NCBI GenBank assembly: GCA_963666755.2
Contig: CAXXGW010000006.1
Coordinates: forward strand, 53,180-117,179
Length of the DNA stretch: 64,000 nucleotides
Origin: CAXXOK01 sp963666755
Lineage (GTDB): Bacteria > Bacillota > Clostridia > Christensenellales > Aristaeellaceae
Direction: 5' to 3'
Positions 6,717 to 14,560 of the stretch are shown here, one piece after another. How positions within the stretch are numbered: the stretch's first letter is position 1; every line of letters starts with the position of its first letter. Both the position numbers and the translations under genes were made by a program. The notes beneath the pieces were generated by a model. It did no database searches, was not told the DNA's origin, and worked only from the letters and a program-made list of their open reading frames with translations.

Positions 6717-8621
6717 ATGGCTTTGGCTGATCCTTCACTCTGGGCGGACCAATCCTGGTTGGGGATGCTGCTGGCTATCCTCCTGCTTCTGGTGTTCTTC
6801 GCGGTCGCTAAAAAGTGGCCCCGGTGGCGGGTGCCTTTCCTGTTCCTCTCCATTGGGTATAACCTGGTTTATCTGGTGTGGCGCGTCGGCTACACCCTGC
6901 CGCTTTCCTACGGCGTGCTCAGCGCGGCGCTGGGCATCATCCTGCTGCTGGCGGAGTGCATGGGGTTTTTCCAGTCGGCTGTGTACCGGCTGTTGTTCGT
7001 CAAACCCTACCGGCAACAGCCCCGGCTGCTGAGCGAGTGGCCCGCGCCGCCCACCGTGGATGTGCTGATCGCCACCTACAACGAAAGCCTCTCCATACTC
7101 GAAAAGACGCTGCTCGCCTGCCTTAACCTGGATTATCCGGCGGATCGCCTGCAAATCTGCCTCTGCGACGACGGCCGCCGCGACGAGGTTCACGCCCTGT
7201 GCGAAACGCTGGGCGTGCGCTACCTGACCCGCGACAACAGCCTGCACGCCAAAGCCGGCAACCTGAACAGCGCACTGGCGCAAACCAGCGGCGAGTTTGT
7301 GCTGCTGCTGGATGCGGATATGGTGCCCAAATCCTACTTTCTGCAAAAAACGCTGGGCTACTTTCTGGATGCCAAGGTCGGGTTCGTACAAACGCCGCAG
7401 GTGTTCTACAACCCCGACCCCTTCCAGTTCAACCTGCACTTTAACCGCAAAATCCCCAACGAGCAGGATTTCTTCATGCTGGATATTCAGGCGGCGCGCG
7501 CCAACTACAACGCGGTGCTGCACGTGGGCACCAACGCCGTGTTCCGGCGTAGCGCGCTGGACGCCATCGGCGGCATCCCGACAGGCACCATCACGGAGGA
7601 TATGGCCACGGGGATGCTCCTGCAAGCCAAGGGCTATCAGTCGATTTTCGTGCGGGAGGTGCTGTGCACCGGCCTTTCGGTGGAGAGCTTCAGCGACCTG
7701 ATCCGCCAGCGGGAGCGGTGGTGCCGCGGCAACATTCAGGTGACCAAGAAGTGGAACCCGCTGACCCTGAAAGGGCTCTCGACGGCCCAGCGGATGATCT
7801 ACCTGGACGGGCTGGTGTACTGGTTCTTTGGCGTCCAGAAGATGATCTACCTGCTTTGCCCGCTCATTTACCTGATTTTCGGCACGGTCATCCTGCGCGC
7901 CTCGGTGCATGATCTGCTGCTGTTCTGGTTCCCGTCGTACATGGCGTCGCTGCTGTCCTACCGGGCGCTGACAAACCGCAGCCGGTCGCTGTCCTGGAGC
8001 CACATCTACGAGGTGGCGATGGCGCCGTACCTTGCGATGGCCGCGCTGGTGGAGGCGATCTTCTCCCGGCCCATCCCCTTCCGCGTAACGCCCAAGGGGC
8101 TGAATACGGCGCGGCGGAGCTTCGCCATACGCACTTCCATCCCCTACCTGCTGCTGCTGGCGCTGACGGTTCTGGGCTGGGTGCTGACGTGGACATCCAT
8201 ACGCGGCGGCAACGCGGACAGTCTGCTGCTGAACGCGGCCTGGTCGCTGTATAACGCAATCGCCGTGGCGATGAGCATCCTGGTCTGTGTGGAACGGCCC
8301 CGCAAACGGGTGGCGGAACGGATTACCGTAGACGAGCCCATCACGGTCAGCACCGACCCGGGCGCTGCCTGCCATATTGTGGACATCTCCGAGACGGGCG
8401 CCAAGATCGTCTGCGAGCCTTCGACAACCCCAAAAACCGTAGGGGAAACCGTAGACCTGACCAGCCCGCAGCTGGGCACGGTCGAGGGGAAAATTATCTG
8501 GAAACAGAGCGGCGGCAAGAAGGATACGTTTGCCGTCGTGTTCAATAAAAACCCCCTGACGGTGCGCCGGAAGGTGATCAAGGTCATCAGCGACCAGAAC
8601 AAGGGCTACCACGATAATTAA
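6717..8621 (+). CDS. Cellulose-synthase-like family 2 glycosyltransferase with PilZ domain
   Basis: A 634-residue membrane glycosyltransferase resembling BcsA. Helices at the N-terminus are followed by a GT-A domain with IATYNES, CDDGRRDE, the DxD motif in LLDADMVP, TITEDMATG and the QxxRW signature in RQRERWCRG. Further membrane helices follow, and a C-terminal PilZ domain (about 535-630) keeps both c-di-GMP motifs, RVAER (RxxxR) and DISETG (D/NxSxxG). It should polymerise and export a beta-glucan or related polymer when c-di-GMP binds. No BcsB, BcsZ or accessory gene is adjacent, and the gene looks monocistronic. GGAAGGAGAA precedes the ATG at 6717 by a normal distance. The sugar polymerised is not certain. 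Confidence 0.9.
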   Translation: MALADPSLWADQSWLGMLLAILLLLVFFAVAKKWPRWRVPFLFLSIGYNLVYLVWRVGYTLPLSYGVLSAALGIILLLAECMGFFQSAVYRLLFVKPYRQQPRLLSEWPAPPTVDVLIATYNESLSILEKTLLACLNLDYPADRLQICLCDDGRRDEVHALCETLGVRYLTRDNSLHAKAGNLNSALAQTSGEFVLLLDADMVPKSYFLQKTLGYFLDAKVGFVQTPQVFYNPDPFQFNLHFNRKIPNEQDFFMLDIQAARANYNAVLHVGTNAVFRRSALDAIGGIPTGTITEDMATGMLLQAKGYQSIFVREVLCTGLSVESFSDLIRQRERWCRGNIQVTKKWNPLTLKGLSTAQRMIYLDGLVYWFFGVQKMIYLLCPLIYLIFGTVILRASVHDLLLFWFPSYMASLLSYRALTNRSRSLSWSHIYEVAMAPYLAMAALVEAIFSRPIPFRVTPKGLNTARRSFAIRTSIPYLLLLALTVLGWVLTWTSIRGGNADSLLLNAAWSLYNAIAVAMSILVCVERPRKRVAERITVDEPITVSTDPGAACHIVDISETGAKIVCEPSTTPKTVGETVDLTSPQLGTVEGKIIWKQSGGKKDTFAVVFNKNPLTVRRKVIKVISDQNKGYHDN

Positions 8622-8926
8622 GGGCCATGCCGCTTTGGCGGGCGAGTAAGCCTGTCCAATGGGGGTGCGGCTTTCATGGCCGCCGCGAGTGCCCTTTCAG
8701 CAAGCGACCGCATACGGGAATGCCCCGTACGCGGTCGCGCTGCGTTTGCGCTGCACGGAGGATCAGCCGCAGCCCTCGGATTGTTTCGCTCCCCCGGCGG
8801 GGTTGTGGCGCAGGCCCGAACCCCCTATAATGGACACAGGCCGCCGTTAACGGCCCCCGGGTGTGCACGCCATGTAGGCGCGCCGCTGGATTCCCGGGCG
8901 GACAGGCGTAAAGGAGGGCAACGCGG
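8622..8926. other. Intergenic region upstream of nrdG
   Basis: About 305 bases without a credible gene. The only feature recognised is the nrdG promoter at 8803-8831. Confidence 0.6.
8803..8831 (+). promoter_or_regulatory. Putative nrdG promoter
   Basis: TTGTGG (8803-8808), a 17-base spacer and a perfect TATAAT (8826-8831) lie 96 bases ahead of the nrdG ATG. No NrdR-like box was found next to it. Confidence 0.5.
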
Positions 8927-9625
8927 ATGGAAGATACCGATGGTTTTACCGTATATGGGCTGCAGAAGCTCACGCTGCTGGATTACCCCGGCAAGGTCGC
9001 CTGCACGGTGTTTACGGGCGGGTGCAATTTTCGCTGCCCGTTTTGCCACAACGCGGATTTGGTGCTGACCGCGAATGGGGCGCGCATCCCGCTGGAGGAG
9101 GTGTTCGCCTTTCTGGCGAAACGCGCGGGCGTGCTGGACGGGGTGTGCATCACCGGCGGCGAACCCACGCTGCAACCGGGGCTATTGGCCTTTGTGCGCC
9201 GGGTGCGCGCGCTGGGGCTGTCCGTCAAGCTGGATACGAACGGCGCCGCGCCTGCGGTGCTCCGGCGGCTGCTGGACGAAGGTCTGCTGGATGCCGTAGC
9301 CATGGACATCAAAAGCGACCGGGAGCACTATGCCGCCGCTGCCGGTGTGGCGGTGGATATTTCCGCCGTCGAGCGCTCGGCGGCCATGCTGCTGGAAGGC
9401 TCCGTGCCCTTCGAGTTTCGCACCACCGTGGTACGCGAGCTGCATACCGTAGAGAACATGCGTGCCATCGGCCGTTGGCTGCAGGGGCCCGAGCCTTACT
9501 TCCTGCAAACCTTTGTCGATTCCGGGCGGCTGCTGGGCAGCGGCATGAGCGCCTGCACCCCGCAGGAGATGCAAACCCTGCTGGAGGCGCTGCGCGCCTT
9601 TGTGCCCGGGGCGGCGCTTCGGTAA
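8927..9625 (+). CDS. nrdG: Anaerobic ribonucleoside-triphosphate reductase activating protein
   Basis: A 232-residue radical-SAM activase that installs the glycyl radical on NrdD. The cluster motif is CNFRCPFC (Cys33, Cys37, Cys40), preceded by the LDYPGKVACTVFTGGC stretch typical of the NrdG/PflA-like activases of Clostridia. The SAM-binding GGEPTL lies near residue 75. AAAGGAGGG stands before the ATG at 8927. It lies 153 bases upstream of nrdD; the order nrdG-nrdD is the reverse of the E. coli arrangement, and nrdD has its own promoter. The length is typical of the clostridial form, which is longer than the 154-residue E. coli NrdG. Confidence 0.9.
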   Translation: MEDTDGFTVYGLQKLTLLDYPGKVACTVFTGGCNFRCPFCHNADLVLTANGARIPLEEVFAFLAKRAGVLDGVCITGGEPTLQPGLLAFVRRVRALGLSVKLDTNGAAPAVLRRLLDEGLLDAVAMDIKSDREHYAAAAGVAVDISAVERSAAMLLEGSVPFEFRTTVVRELHTVENMRAIGRWLQGPEPYFLQTFVDSGRLLGSGMSACTPQEMQTLLEALRAFVPGAALR

Positions 9626-9662
9626 CGGCCCCGCCCCGCTTGCGCGCGGTGCGCTGCGCGCC

Positions 9663-9678
9663 AAACTACCCCTTGTAT
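9663..9678 (+). promoter_or_regulatory. Candidate NrdR box 1 upstream of nrdD
   Basis: AAACTACCCCTTGTAT agrees with 10 of 16 positions of the NrdR palindrome ACACWATATWTWGTGT, mainly in the outer half-sites. It lies exactly 32 bases (about three helical turns) before box 2, the tandem spacing known for NrdR operators. Confidence 0.55.
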
Positions 9679-9694
9679 CCGATTTGCGATTTCA

Positions 9695-9710
9695 ATACTA
9701 CATATTGTGA
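9695..9710 (+). promoter_or_regulatory. Candidate NrdR box 2 upstream of nrdD
   Basis: ATACTACATATTGTGA agrees with 13 of 16 positions of the NrdR consensus. It ends 7 bases before the -35 element of the nrdD promoter, so an ATP/dATP-loaded NrdR bound to both boxes could block RNA polymerase. Confidence 0.7.
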
Positions 9711-9717
9711 TTCGGGG

Positions 9718-9746
9718 TTGCGTTACCCCTCCCTTCGTGCTATGAT
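9718..9746 (+). promoter_or_regulatory. Putative nrdD promoter
   Basis: TTGCGT (9718-9723), a 17-base spacer and TATGAT (9741-9746) lie 32 bases before the nrdD ATG. The two NrdR-like boxes stand directly upstream. Confidence 0.65.
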
Positions 9747-9778
9747 AGGCCTACGCATTGAAGGGGAGGGAGAGCCGT

Positions 9779-12196
9779 ATGTATAAAGTTGTCAAGCGCG
9801 ACCAGTCCGTGGTGGATTTTCAGATGGCCAAGGTCGCCGCGGCCATGCAGAGCGCTTTTACGGCAGTGGGGGTCGAGACCCATCCGGATGTGATCGATCT
9901 GCTGGCGCTGCGCGTCACGGCCGATTTTCAGCCCAAGGTCAGGGATCACCAGATCAGCGTGGAAGATATTCAGGACAGCGTCGAGAGCGTCCTTTCGCAG
10001 GCCGGGTATGCCAACGTCAGCAAAGCCTACATCCTGTACCGGCGGCAGCGGGAAAAGCTGCGCAACATGGGTTCTACGCTGCTGGATTACAAAAAAACCG
10101 TGGACGGCTACGTCAAGGTTATGGATTGGCGCGTGAAGGAAAACTCCACCGTCAATTACTCGGTCGGCGGGCTGATCCTGTCCAACTCCGGGGCAATTAC
10201 CGCCAATTACTGGCTTTCCGAAATTTATGACGACGAAATCGCCAACGCGCACCGCAATGCGGAAATCCATATCCACGATCTGTCGATGCTCACGGGCTAC
10301 TGCGCGGGCTGGAGCCTCAAACAGCTGTTGCTGGAAGGGCTGGGCGGCGTGCCCGGCAAAATCTCCTCCAAGCCCGCCAAGCATCTGGCCACGCTTTGTA
10401 ACCAGATGGTCAACTTTCTGGGCATCCTGCAAAACGAGTGGGCGGGCGCGCAGGCGTTCAGCTCATTTGACACGTACCTCGCGCCGTTTGTGCGCGCCGA
10501 CAGCCTGACCTACGAGCAGACCAAGAAGTGCGTGCAAAGCTTTGTGTTTGGCGTAAATACCCCCAGCCGGTGGGGCACGCAGGCGCCGTTTACCAACATC
10601 ACGCTGGATTGGACGGTGCCCGCCGATCTGGCGCAGCTGCCCGCCATCGTCGGCGGCCGGGAAATGGATTTCTGCTATGGGGATTGCAAGCCCGAGATGG
10701 ACATGATCAACAAGGCCTTCATCGAAACCATGATCGAAGGCGACGCGCAGGGGCGCGGCTTCCAGTACCCCATCCCCACCTATTCCATCACCCGGGATTT
10801 TGACTGGAGCGAAACCGAAAACAACCGCCTGCTCTTTGAAATGACCGCCAAATACGGCACGCCGTACTTTTCCAACTACATCAACTCCGACATGGAGCCC
10901 AGCGACGTGCGCAGCATGTGCTGCCGCCTGCGGCTGGACCTGCGCGAGCTGCGTAAAAAATCCGGCGGCTTCTTCGGCAGCGGCGAAAGCACCGGCTCCA
11001 TCGGCGTGGTTACGGTCAACCTCCCCCGCATCGCCTATCAGGCGGCGGACGAGGCGGATTTCTTCACCCGGCTGGACCGCCTGATGGACGTGAGCGCCCG
11101 CAGCCTGAGCGTGAAGCGCAAAATTATCGCCCGTCTGCTGGAAGAAGGGCTTTACCCCTACACCCGGCGCTATCTGGGCAATCTGGACAGCCATTTTTCC
11201 ACCATCGGGCTGATCGGCATGAACGAGGCGGGGCTGAACGCCCGCTGGATCGCGCAGGATATGACCCATCCGGACACGCAGGCCTTCGCCAAACGGGTGC
11301 TTTTGCACATGCGCGCCCGCCTGTCCGATTATCAGGAGCAGTATGGGGATCTGTACAATCTGGAGGCGACGCCCGCCGAATCCACCGCCTACCGGCTTGC
11401 CAAGCATGATGTGAAAGCCTTCCCCGGCATCCGCACGGCGGCGCAGGGCGATGGCACCCCCTTCTACACCAACAGCACGCACCTGCCGGTCGGCTATACG
11501 GACGATCTTTTCGCCGCGCTGGATGTGCAGGACGCCTTGCAGACGCTGTACACCTCGGGCACGGTTTTCCACGCCTTTTTGGGGGAAAAGCTGCCCTCGT
11601 GGCGCTCCGCTGCCGCGCTGGTGCGCAAGATTGCCGAAAACTACCGCCTGCCGTACTATACGCTGTCCCCCACCTACTCGGTGTGCCCGACGCACGGCTA
11701 CCTGGCCGGAGAGCAGTACACCTGCCCGCAATGCGGTGCGGAGGCGGAGGTGTACAGCCGCATCACCGGTTACTACCGCCCCGTGAAAAACTGGAACGAC
11801 GGAAAATTGCAGGAATTCCAGCAGCGCAAGGTGTACCAGCCGCAGGAGGGGGATGCCCCCGCCGCGCGCCACGATGCCGCGCCGGGTAACGCGGCCGCGA
11901 CGCAGGCCCCGGATGAACAACCGACGGTAGCCCCCGAGGCCGGAGCGCTGCTGTTTACCACCGCCACCTGCCCCAACTGTACGCTGGCCAAGCACCGGCT
12001 TGACCTGGCGCAGCTGCCCTACCGCGTGGTCCTTGCGGAGCGGGAAACTGTCCTGACCGAGCAATGCCAAATCCGCCAGATACCGACGCTGTGCGTACCG
12101 CAAAACGGCGCCGCGACGCTGTACGCGGGCCTTCCGGCCATCCTGCGCTATGCCGAGGCACAGGCCGCGGCCAAGCCCGCGCGGGCCGAAGCCTGA
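9779..12196 (+). CDS. nrdD: Anaerobic ribonucleoside-triphosphate reductase fused to a glutaredoxin-like domain
   Basis: An 805-residue class III ribonucleotide reductase that makes dNTPs without oxygen. An ATP-cone (residues 1-95) precedes the ten-stranded barrel. Near the C-terminus of the catalytic part a CPTH...CPQC metal site (Cys636, His639, Cys649, Cys652) stands before the glycyl-radical site RITGYY (Gly664). After an Ala/Pro-rich linker (about 680-725), a thioredoxin-fold domain carries Cys731-Pro-Asn-Cys734 and the cis-proline segment RQIPTLCV. The fused domain suggests a protein thiol reductant, as in the glutaredoxin/NrdH-dependent NrdD group, rather than formate alone. The ATG at 9779 follows GGGGAGGG by 8 bases. 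NrdG is encoded just upstream. Confidence 0.94.
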   Translation: MYKVVKRDQSVVDFQMAKVAAAMQSAFTAVGVETHPDVIDLLALRVTADFQPKVRDHQISVEDIQDSVESVLSQAGYANVSKAYILYRRQREKLRNMGSTLLDYKKTVDGYVKVMDWRVKENSTVNYSVGGLILSNSGAITANYWLSEIYDDEIANAHRNAEIHIHDLSMLTGYCAGWSLKQLLLEGLGGVPGKISSKPAKHLATLCNQMVNFLGILQNEWAGAQAFSSFDTYLAPFVRADSLTYEQTKKCVQSFVFGVNTPSRWGTQAPFTNITLDWTVPADLAQLPAIVGGREMDFCYGDCKPEMDMINKAFIETMIEGDAQGRGFQYPIPTYSITRDFDWSETENNRLLFEMTAKYGTPYFSNYINSDMEPSDVRSMCCRLRLDLRELRKKSGGFFGSGESTGSIGVVTVNLPRIAYQAADEADFFTRLDRLMDVSARSLSVKRKIIARLLEEGLYPYTRRYLGNLDSHFSTIGLIGMNEAGLNARWIAQDMTHPDTQAFAKRVLLHMRARLSDYQEQYGDLYNLEATPAESTAYRLAKHDVKAFPGIRTAAQGDGTPFYTNSTHLPVGYTDDLFAALDVQDALQTLYTSGTVFHAFLGEKLPSWRSAAALVRKIAENYRLPYYTLSPTYSVCPTHGYLAGEQYTCPQCGAEAEVYSRITGYYRPVKNWNDGKLQEFQQRKVYQPQEGDAPAARHDAAPGNAAATQAPDEQPTVAPEAGALLFTTATCPNCTLAKHRLDLAQLPYRVVLAERETVLTEQCQIRQIPTLCVPQNGAATLYAGLPAILRYAEAQAAAKPARAEA

Positions 12197-12218
12197 ATCC
12201 AAACACCCTGATACGCAA

Positions 12219-12251
12219 AGGCGGGCAAGCGTTTTCTTGCCCGTCTTTTTT
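12219..12251 (+). terminator. Intrinsic terminator of nrdD
   Basis: A stem of AGGCGGGCAAG pairing with CTTGCCCGTCT (one G-U pair) and a CGTTTT loop is followed by six T. It lies between the convergent nrdD and channel genes and could serve both strands. Confidence 0.78.
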
Positions 12252-12272
12252 AGTTCGGTTTCGCGGTGCGCC

Positions 12273-13097
12273 TTAATCCAACCGATTGCCGCAGTAGGGG
12301 CAGTAACGCTTGTGCGCGGCGTGTCCTTCCGCCGCATCCTCGCCGTGAGCGCGGCGCGTACGCATGGCTTCGGTAAACCCCGCGCTGATAATACCGGTCG
12401 GGATCGCCACGATGCCAATCCCGACAACGGAAATGACCGACGCCAGCAGTTTTCCGGCGGTGGTGATGGGGTACACGTCGCCATAGCCCACGGTAGTCAG
12501 GGTGCAGACCGCCCACCACAGCGCCTCGGCAATGTTGGGGAACTTCTCCGGCTGCGCCGCGTTTTCCACCCCGTACATCAGGATGGCGGAAATCAGCACA
12601 ATCAGGAAACACGCCCCGATGGAAGCAATCAGCTGCGATGCGGAATCGCGCACCACCGAGCCGATCACCTGCAGCGAATCGACATACCGCCCCAGCTTGA
12701 AAAGCCGCAGCAGTCTGGATAGCCGGAACAGCCGGAACAGCCGCAAAAAGCGCAGGTCGGCCGCCACAAACGGCAGGTAAAACGGCAGGATGGACAGAAG
12801 ATCGATCAGCGCCATGAAGGAAAAGATGTAGCGCACCCGCGGGTGCCTGCTTTCCGGGTAAAGCAGGTCCGCCGTCCAGATACGCAAGCCGTATTCCAGC
12901 GTAAACACCACCACCGTAAAGGCTTCAAACGCGTCAAAAGCCGTCTGGTAGCGGATTGCCAGTCCCTTGAAGGATTCCAGGATAATGGCGAACACGCTCA
13001 GCAGGATCATCGCAATGATGAACACATCAAACCGTCGGCTTGCACGGTCGCCGTTTTCCGCCTTGCTGATGATGGTAAAAACCCGCCGTTTGTCCAT
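12273..13097 (-). CDS. Voltage-gated potassium channel-like ion channel
   Basis: A 274-residue membrane protein of the six-helix voltage-gated ion channel family. The S4 voltage sensor is seen as regularly spaced arginines in RLFRLFRLSRLLRLFKLGR (around residue 130), and the pore loop carries the potassium selectivity filter TTVGYGD. The C-terminus, with YCPYCGNRLD, looks like a small cysteine motif. The start at 13097 (MDKRRVF) was chosen over a start six codons upstream because a GGGG-TTGAGG purine region lies in front of it. It is convergent with nrdD and divergent from the radical-SAM gene at 13254, and looks monocistronic. Confidence 0.88.
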   Translation of the reverse strand: MDKRRVFTIISKAENGDRASRRFDVFIIAMILLSVFAIILESFKGLAIRYQTAFDAFEAFTVVVFTLEYGLRIWTADLLYPESRHPRVRYIFSFMALIDLLSILPFYLPFVAADLRFLRLFRLFRLSRLLRLFKLGRYVDSLQVIGSVVRDSASQLIASIGACFLIVLISAILMYGVENAAQPEKFPNIAEALWWAVCTLTTVGYGDVYPITTAGKLLASVISVVGIGIVAIPTGIISAGFTEAMRTRRAHGEDAAEGHAAHKRYCPYCGNRLD

Positions 13098-13126
13098 CGT
13101 CCTCAACCCCTGCATGCTTTTAGACC

Positions 13127-13135
13127 ATTATACCA
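13127..13135 (-). promoter_or_regulatory. Extended -10 promoter of the channel gene
   Basis: On the minus strand TGGTATAAT is a full extended -10 element (TGnTATAAT), 30 bases ahead of the chosen start. No good -35 is seen, as is usual for extended -10 promoters. Confidence 0.5.
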
Positions 13136-13161
13136 TAACCGGGCCGAACTTTACGCCCCGC

Positions 13162-13190
13162 TTGTCAAGCGCCGCCCATCCGGCTATACT
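13162..13190 (+). promoter_or_regulatory. Promoter of the orphan radical-SAM gene
   Basis: TTGTCA (13162-13167), a 17-base spacer and TATACT (13185-13190) match the vegetative consensus well and lie 63 bases before the GTG start at 13254. Confidence 0.62.
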
Positions 13191-13253
13191 GGCTGGGCCG
13201 GGCAAACCGGCGCCGCGCAGCTAGGCCTGCGCGCACGCTAAGGAGCCGATACT

Positions 13254-14378
13254 GTGAAAATCTCCAAACAGGATGCGTACACCTGGTTTACCTTTTTTGC
13301 CGCCCTGCCGGAGGAGGAGGAGCTGATGCCCTTCCAGCAGGAGATCGCCTACGCCGCCTTTGCCCAGATTGAGGCGGCCGTGATCGACCGCAACCGGCGC
13401 CTGCAGGCGGAAATCCCCCACCTGCAAACGCTGGACGGCCGCACCTTTTACGTGGGCCGGGCGGATCAGTTTCCCAAGGGGTGCCGCTCCTGCCTGCTGG
13501 GCACGGGGCTGGGCGCGGTGCGTAAAACCAACCGCTGCAACCTGAACTGCCCCTTCTGCTACGATTACGGCCAGCTGGACTGCCAGCCGCCCGTGGGCGA
13601 GGGCCTGTGGGAAATTGGCGGCACCAAGTTTTACCCGGAGGATTTGCCCCTGCTGCTGCGCGTGCAGCCCAAACCCACGGGCATTTGCTACGTGTATCTG
13701 GAACCCTTTATGGAAATCGAAGCATACTATCCGGTTATCCGCGCGTTTCACGAGGCGGGGGTCTACCAGCACCTGTACACCAACGGTACGCTGGCCACTG
13801 AGGAATCCCTGCGCGCGCTGGGCGAGGCGGGGCTGGACGAGCTGCGCATCAACCTGGGGGCGAGCAACTGCGCCGATTCGGTGCTGGAAACGCTGCGCAC
13901 CTCCAAGCGCTACCTGCCCGCGGTGGGCATCGAAACCCCCATGACACCCGCGTTTTACGAGGCGTTCGCGCAAAAAAAGCAGGCGATCCTCGCAGCGGGG
14001 CCGGATTTTATCAACTGTGCCGAGCTGCACCTGAACGCCAACAACCTGCCCAACTATGCCGGGGAGAACCTGTATTTTTCACGGCTGGGGTATCTTTCGC
14101 CCCTCTGGAGCCGGGAGCTGACCCTCCGCCTGATGCGCACCGCCGCCGAGGAAGGCTGGCAAACGCTGGTGCATGATTGCTCCAACGATACCAAGTTCGC
14201 CCGCGACCTGAACCTGCGCGCCAAAGAGGGCGGCTGGTTTGGTGCCAGCAGCTATGCCTGCGAGTTTGAGCGCATCCCCTACGCGGCGTTCCTGCCCATC
14301 CTGCAGGATGAGTCGTTCCGTTTCCTGACGGAGGAGCCGCTGCCAAAGCGCTACCGGCCGGGTGAGATGCCCTTCTGA
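13254..14378 (+). CDS. Radical SAM protein, function unassigned
   Basis: A 374-residue protein with the radical-SAM cluster motif CNLNCPFC near residue 98, preceded by an unusual CRSCLLG cysteine pair about 20 residues upstream. GTG is used as start, with TAAGGAGCC 6-7 bases before it. The central part has a TIM-barrel pattern, with EPFMEIEAYYPVI and YTNGTLA. The C-terminus (YACEFERIPY) has few cysteines, so a full SPASM domain is not evident. It has its own promoter, is divergent from the channel gene, and has no obvious substrate or precursor peptide nearby. Only the superfamily can be given. Confidence 0.8.
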   Translation: MKISKQDAYTWFTFFAALPEEEELMPFQQEIAYAAFAQIEAAVIDRNRRLQAEIPHLQTLDGRTFYVGRADQFPKGCRSCLLGTGLGAVRKTNRCNLNCPFCYDYGQLDCQPPVGEGLWEIGGTKFYPEDLPLLLRVQPKPTGICYVYLEPFMEIEAYYPVIRAFHEAGVYQHLYTNGTLATEESLRALGEAGLDELRINLGASNCADSVLETLRTSKRYLPAVGIETPMTPAFYEAFAQKKQAILAAGPDFINCAELHLNANNLPNYAGENLYFSRLGYLSPLWSRELTLRLMRTAAEEGWQTLVHDCSNDTKFARDLNLRAKEGGWFGASSYACEFERIPYAAFLPILQDESFRFLTEEPLPKRYRPGEMPF

Positions 14379-14472
14379 GCCGCCCGCGCCTGCATCCATC
14401 AAACATCGCCCTGAAACGTCATGGAAATGTCCATGATGTATTCAAGGCGATTCTTTCTTTTAACCGGGGTTG

Positions 14473-14481
14473 TGATACAAT
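14473..14481 (+). promoter_or_regulatory. Extended -10 promoter of the LRR protein gene
   Basis: TGATACAAT (TGnTACAAT) lies 80 bases before the ATG at 14561. The -35 position is not recognisable. Confidence 0.42.
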
Positions 14482-14560
14482 AGCAAAAACGGCAGTCCAA
14501 ACCGCATACTATGCAGAGCGTTTCCCGACAACCCCACTCCGACAAGCGAGGTGATCGACC

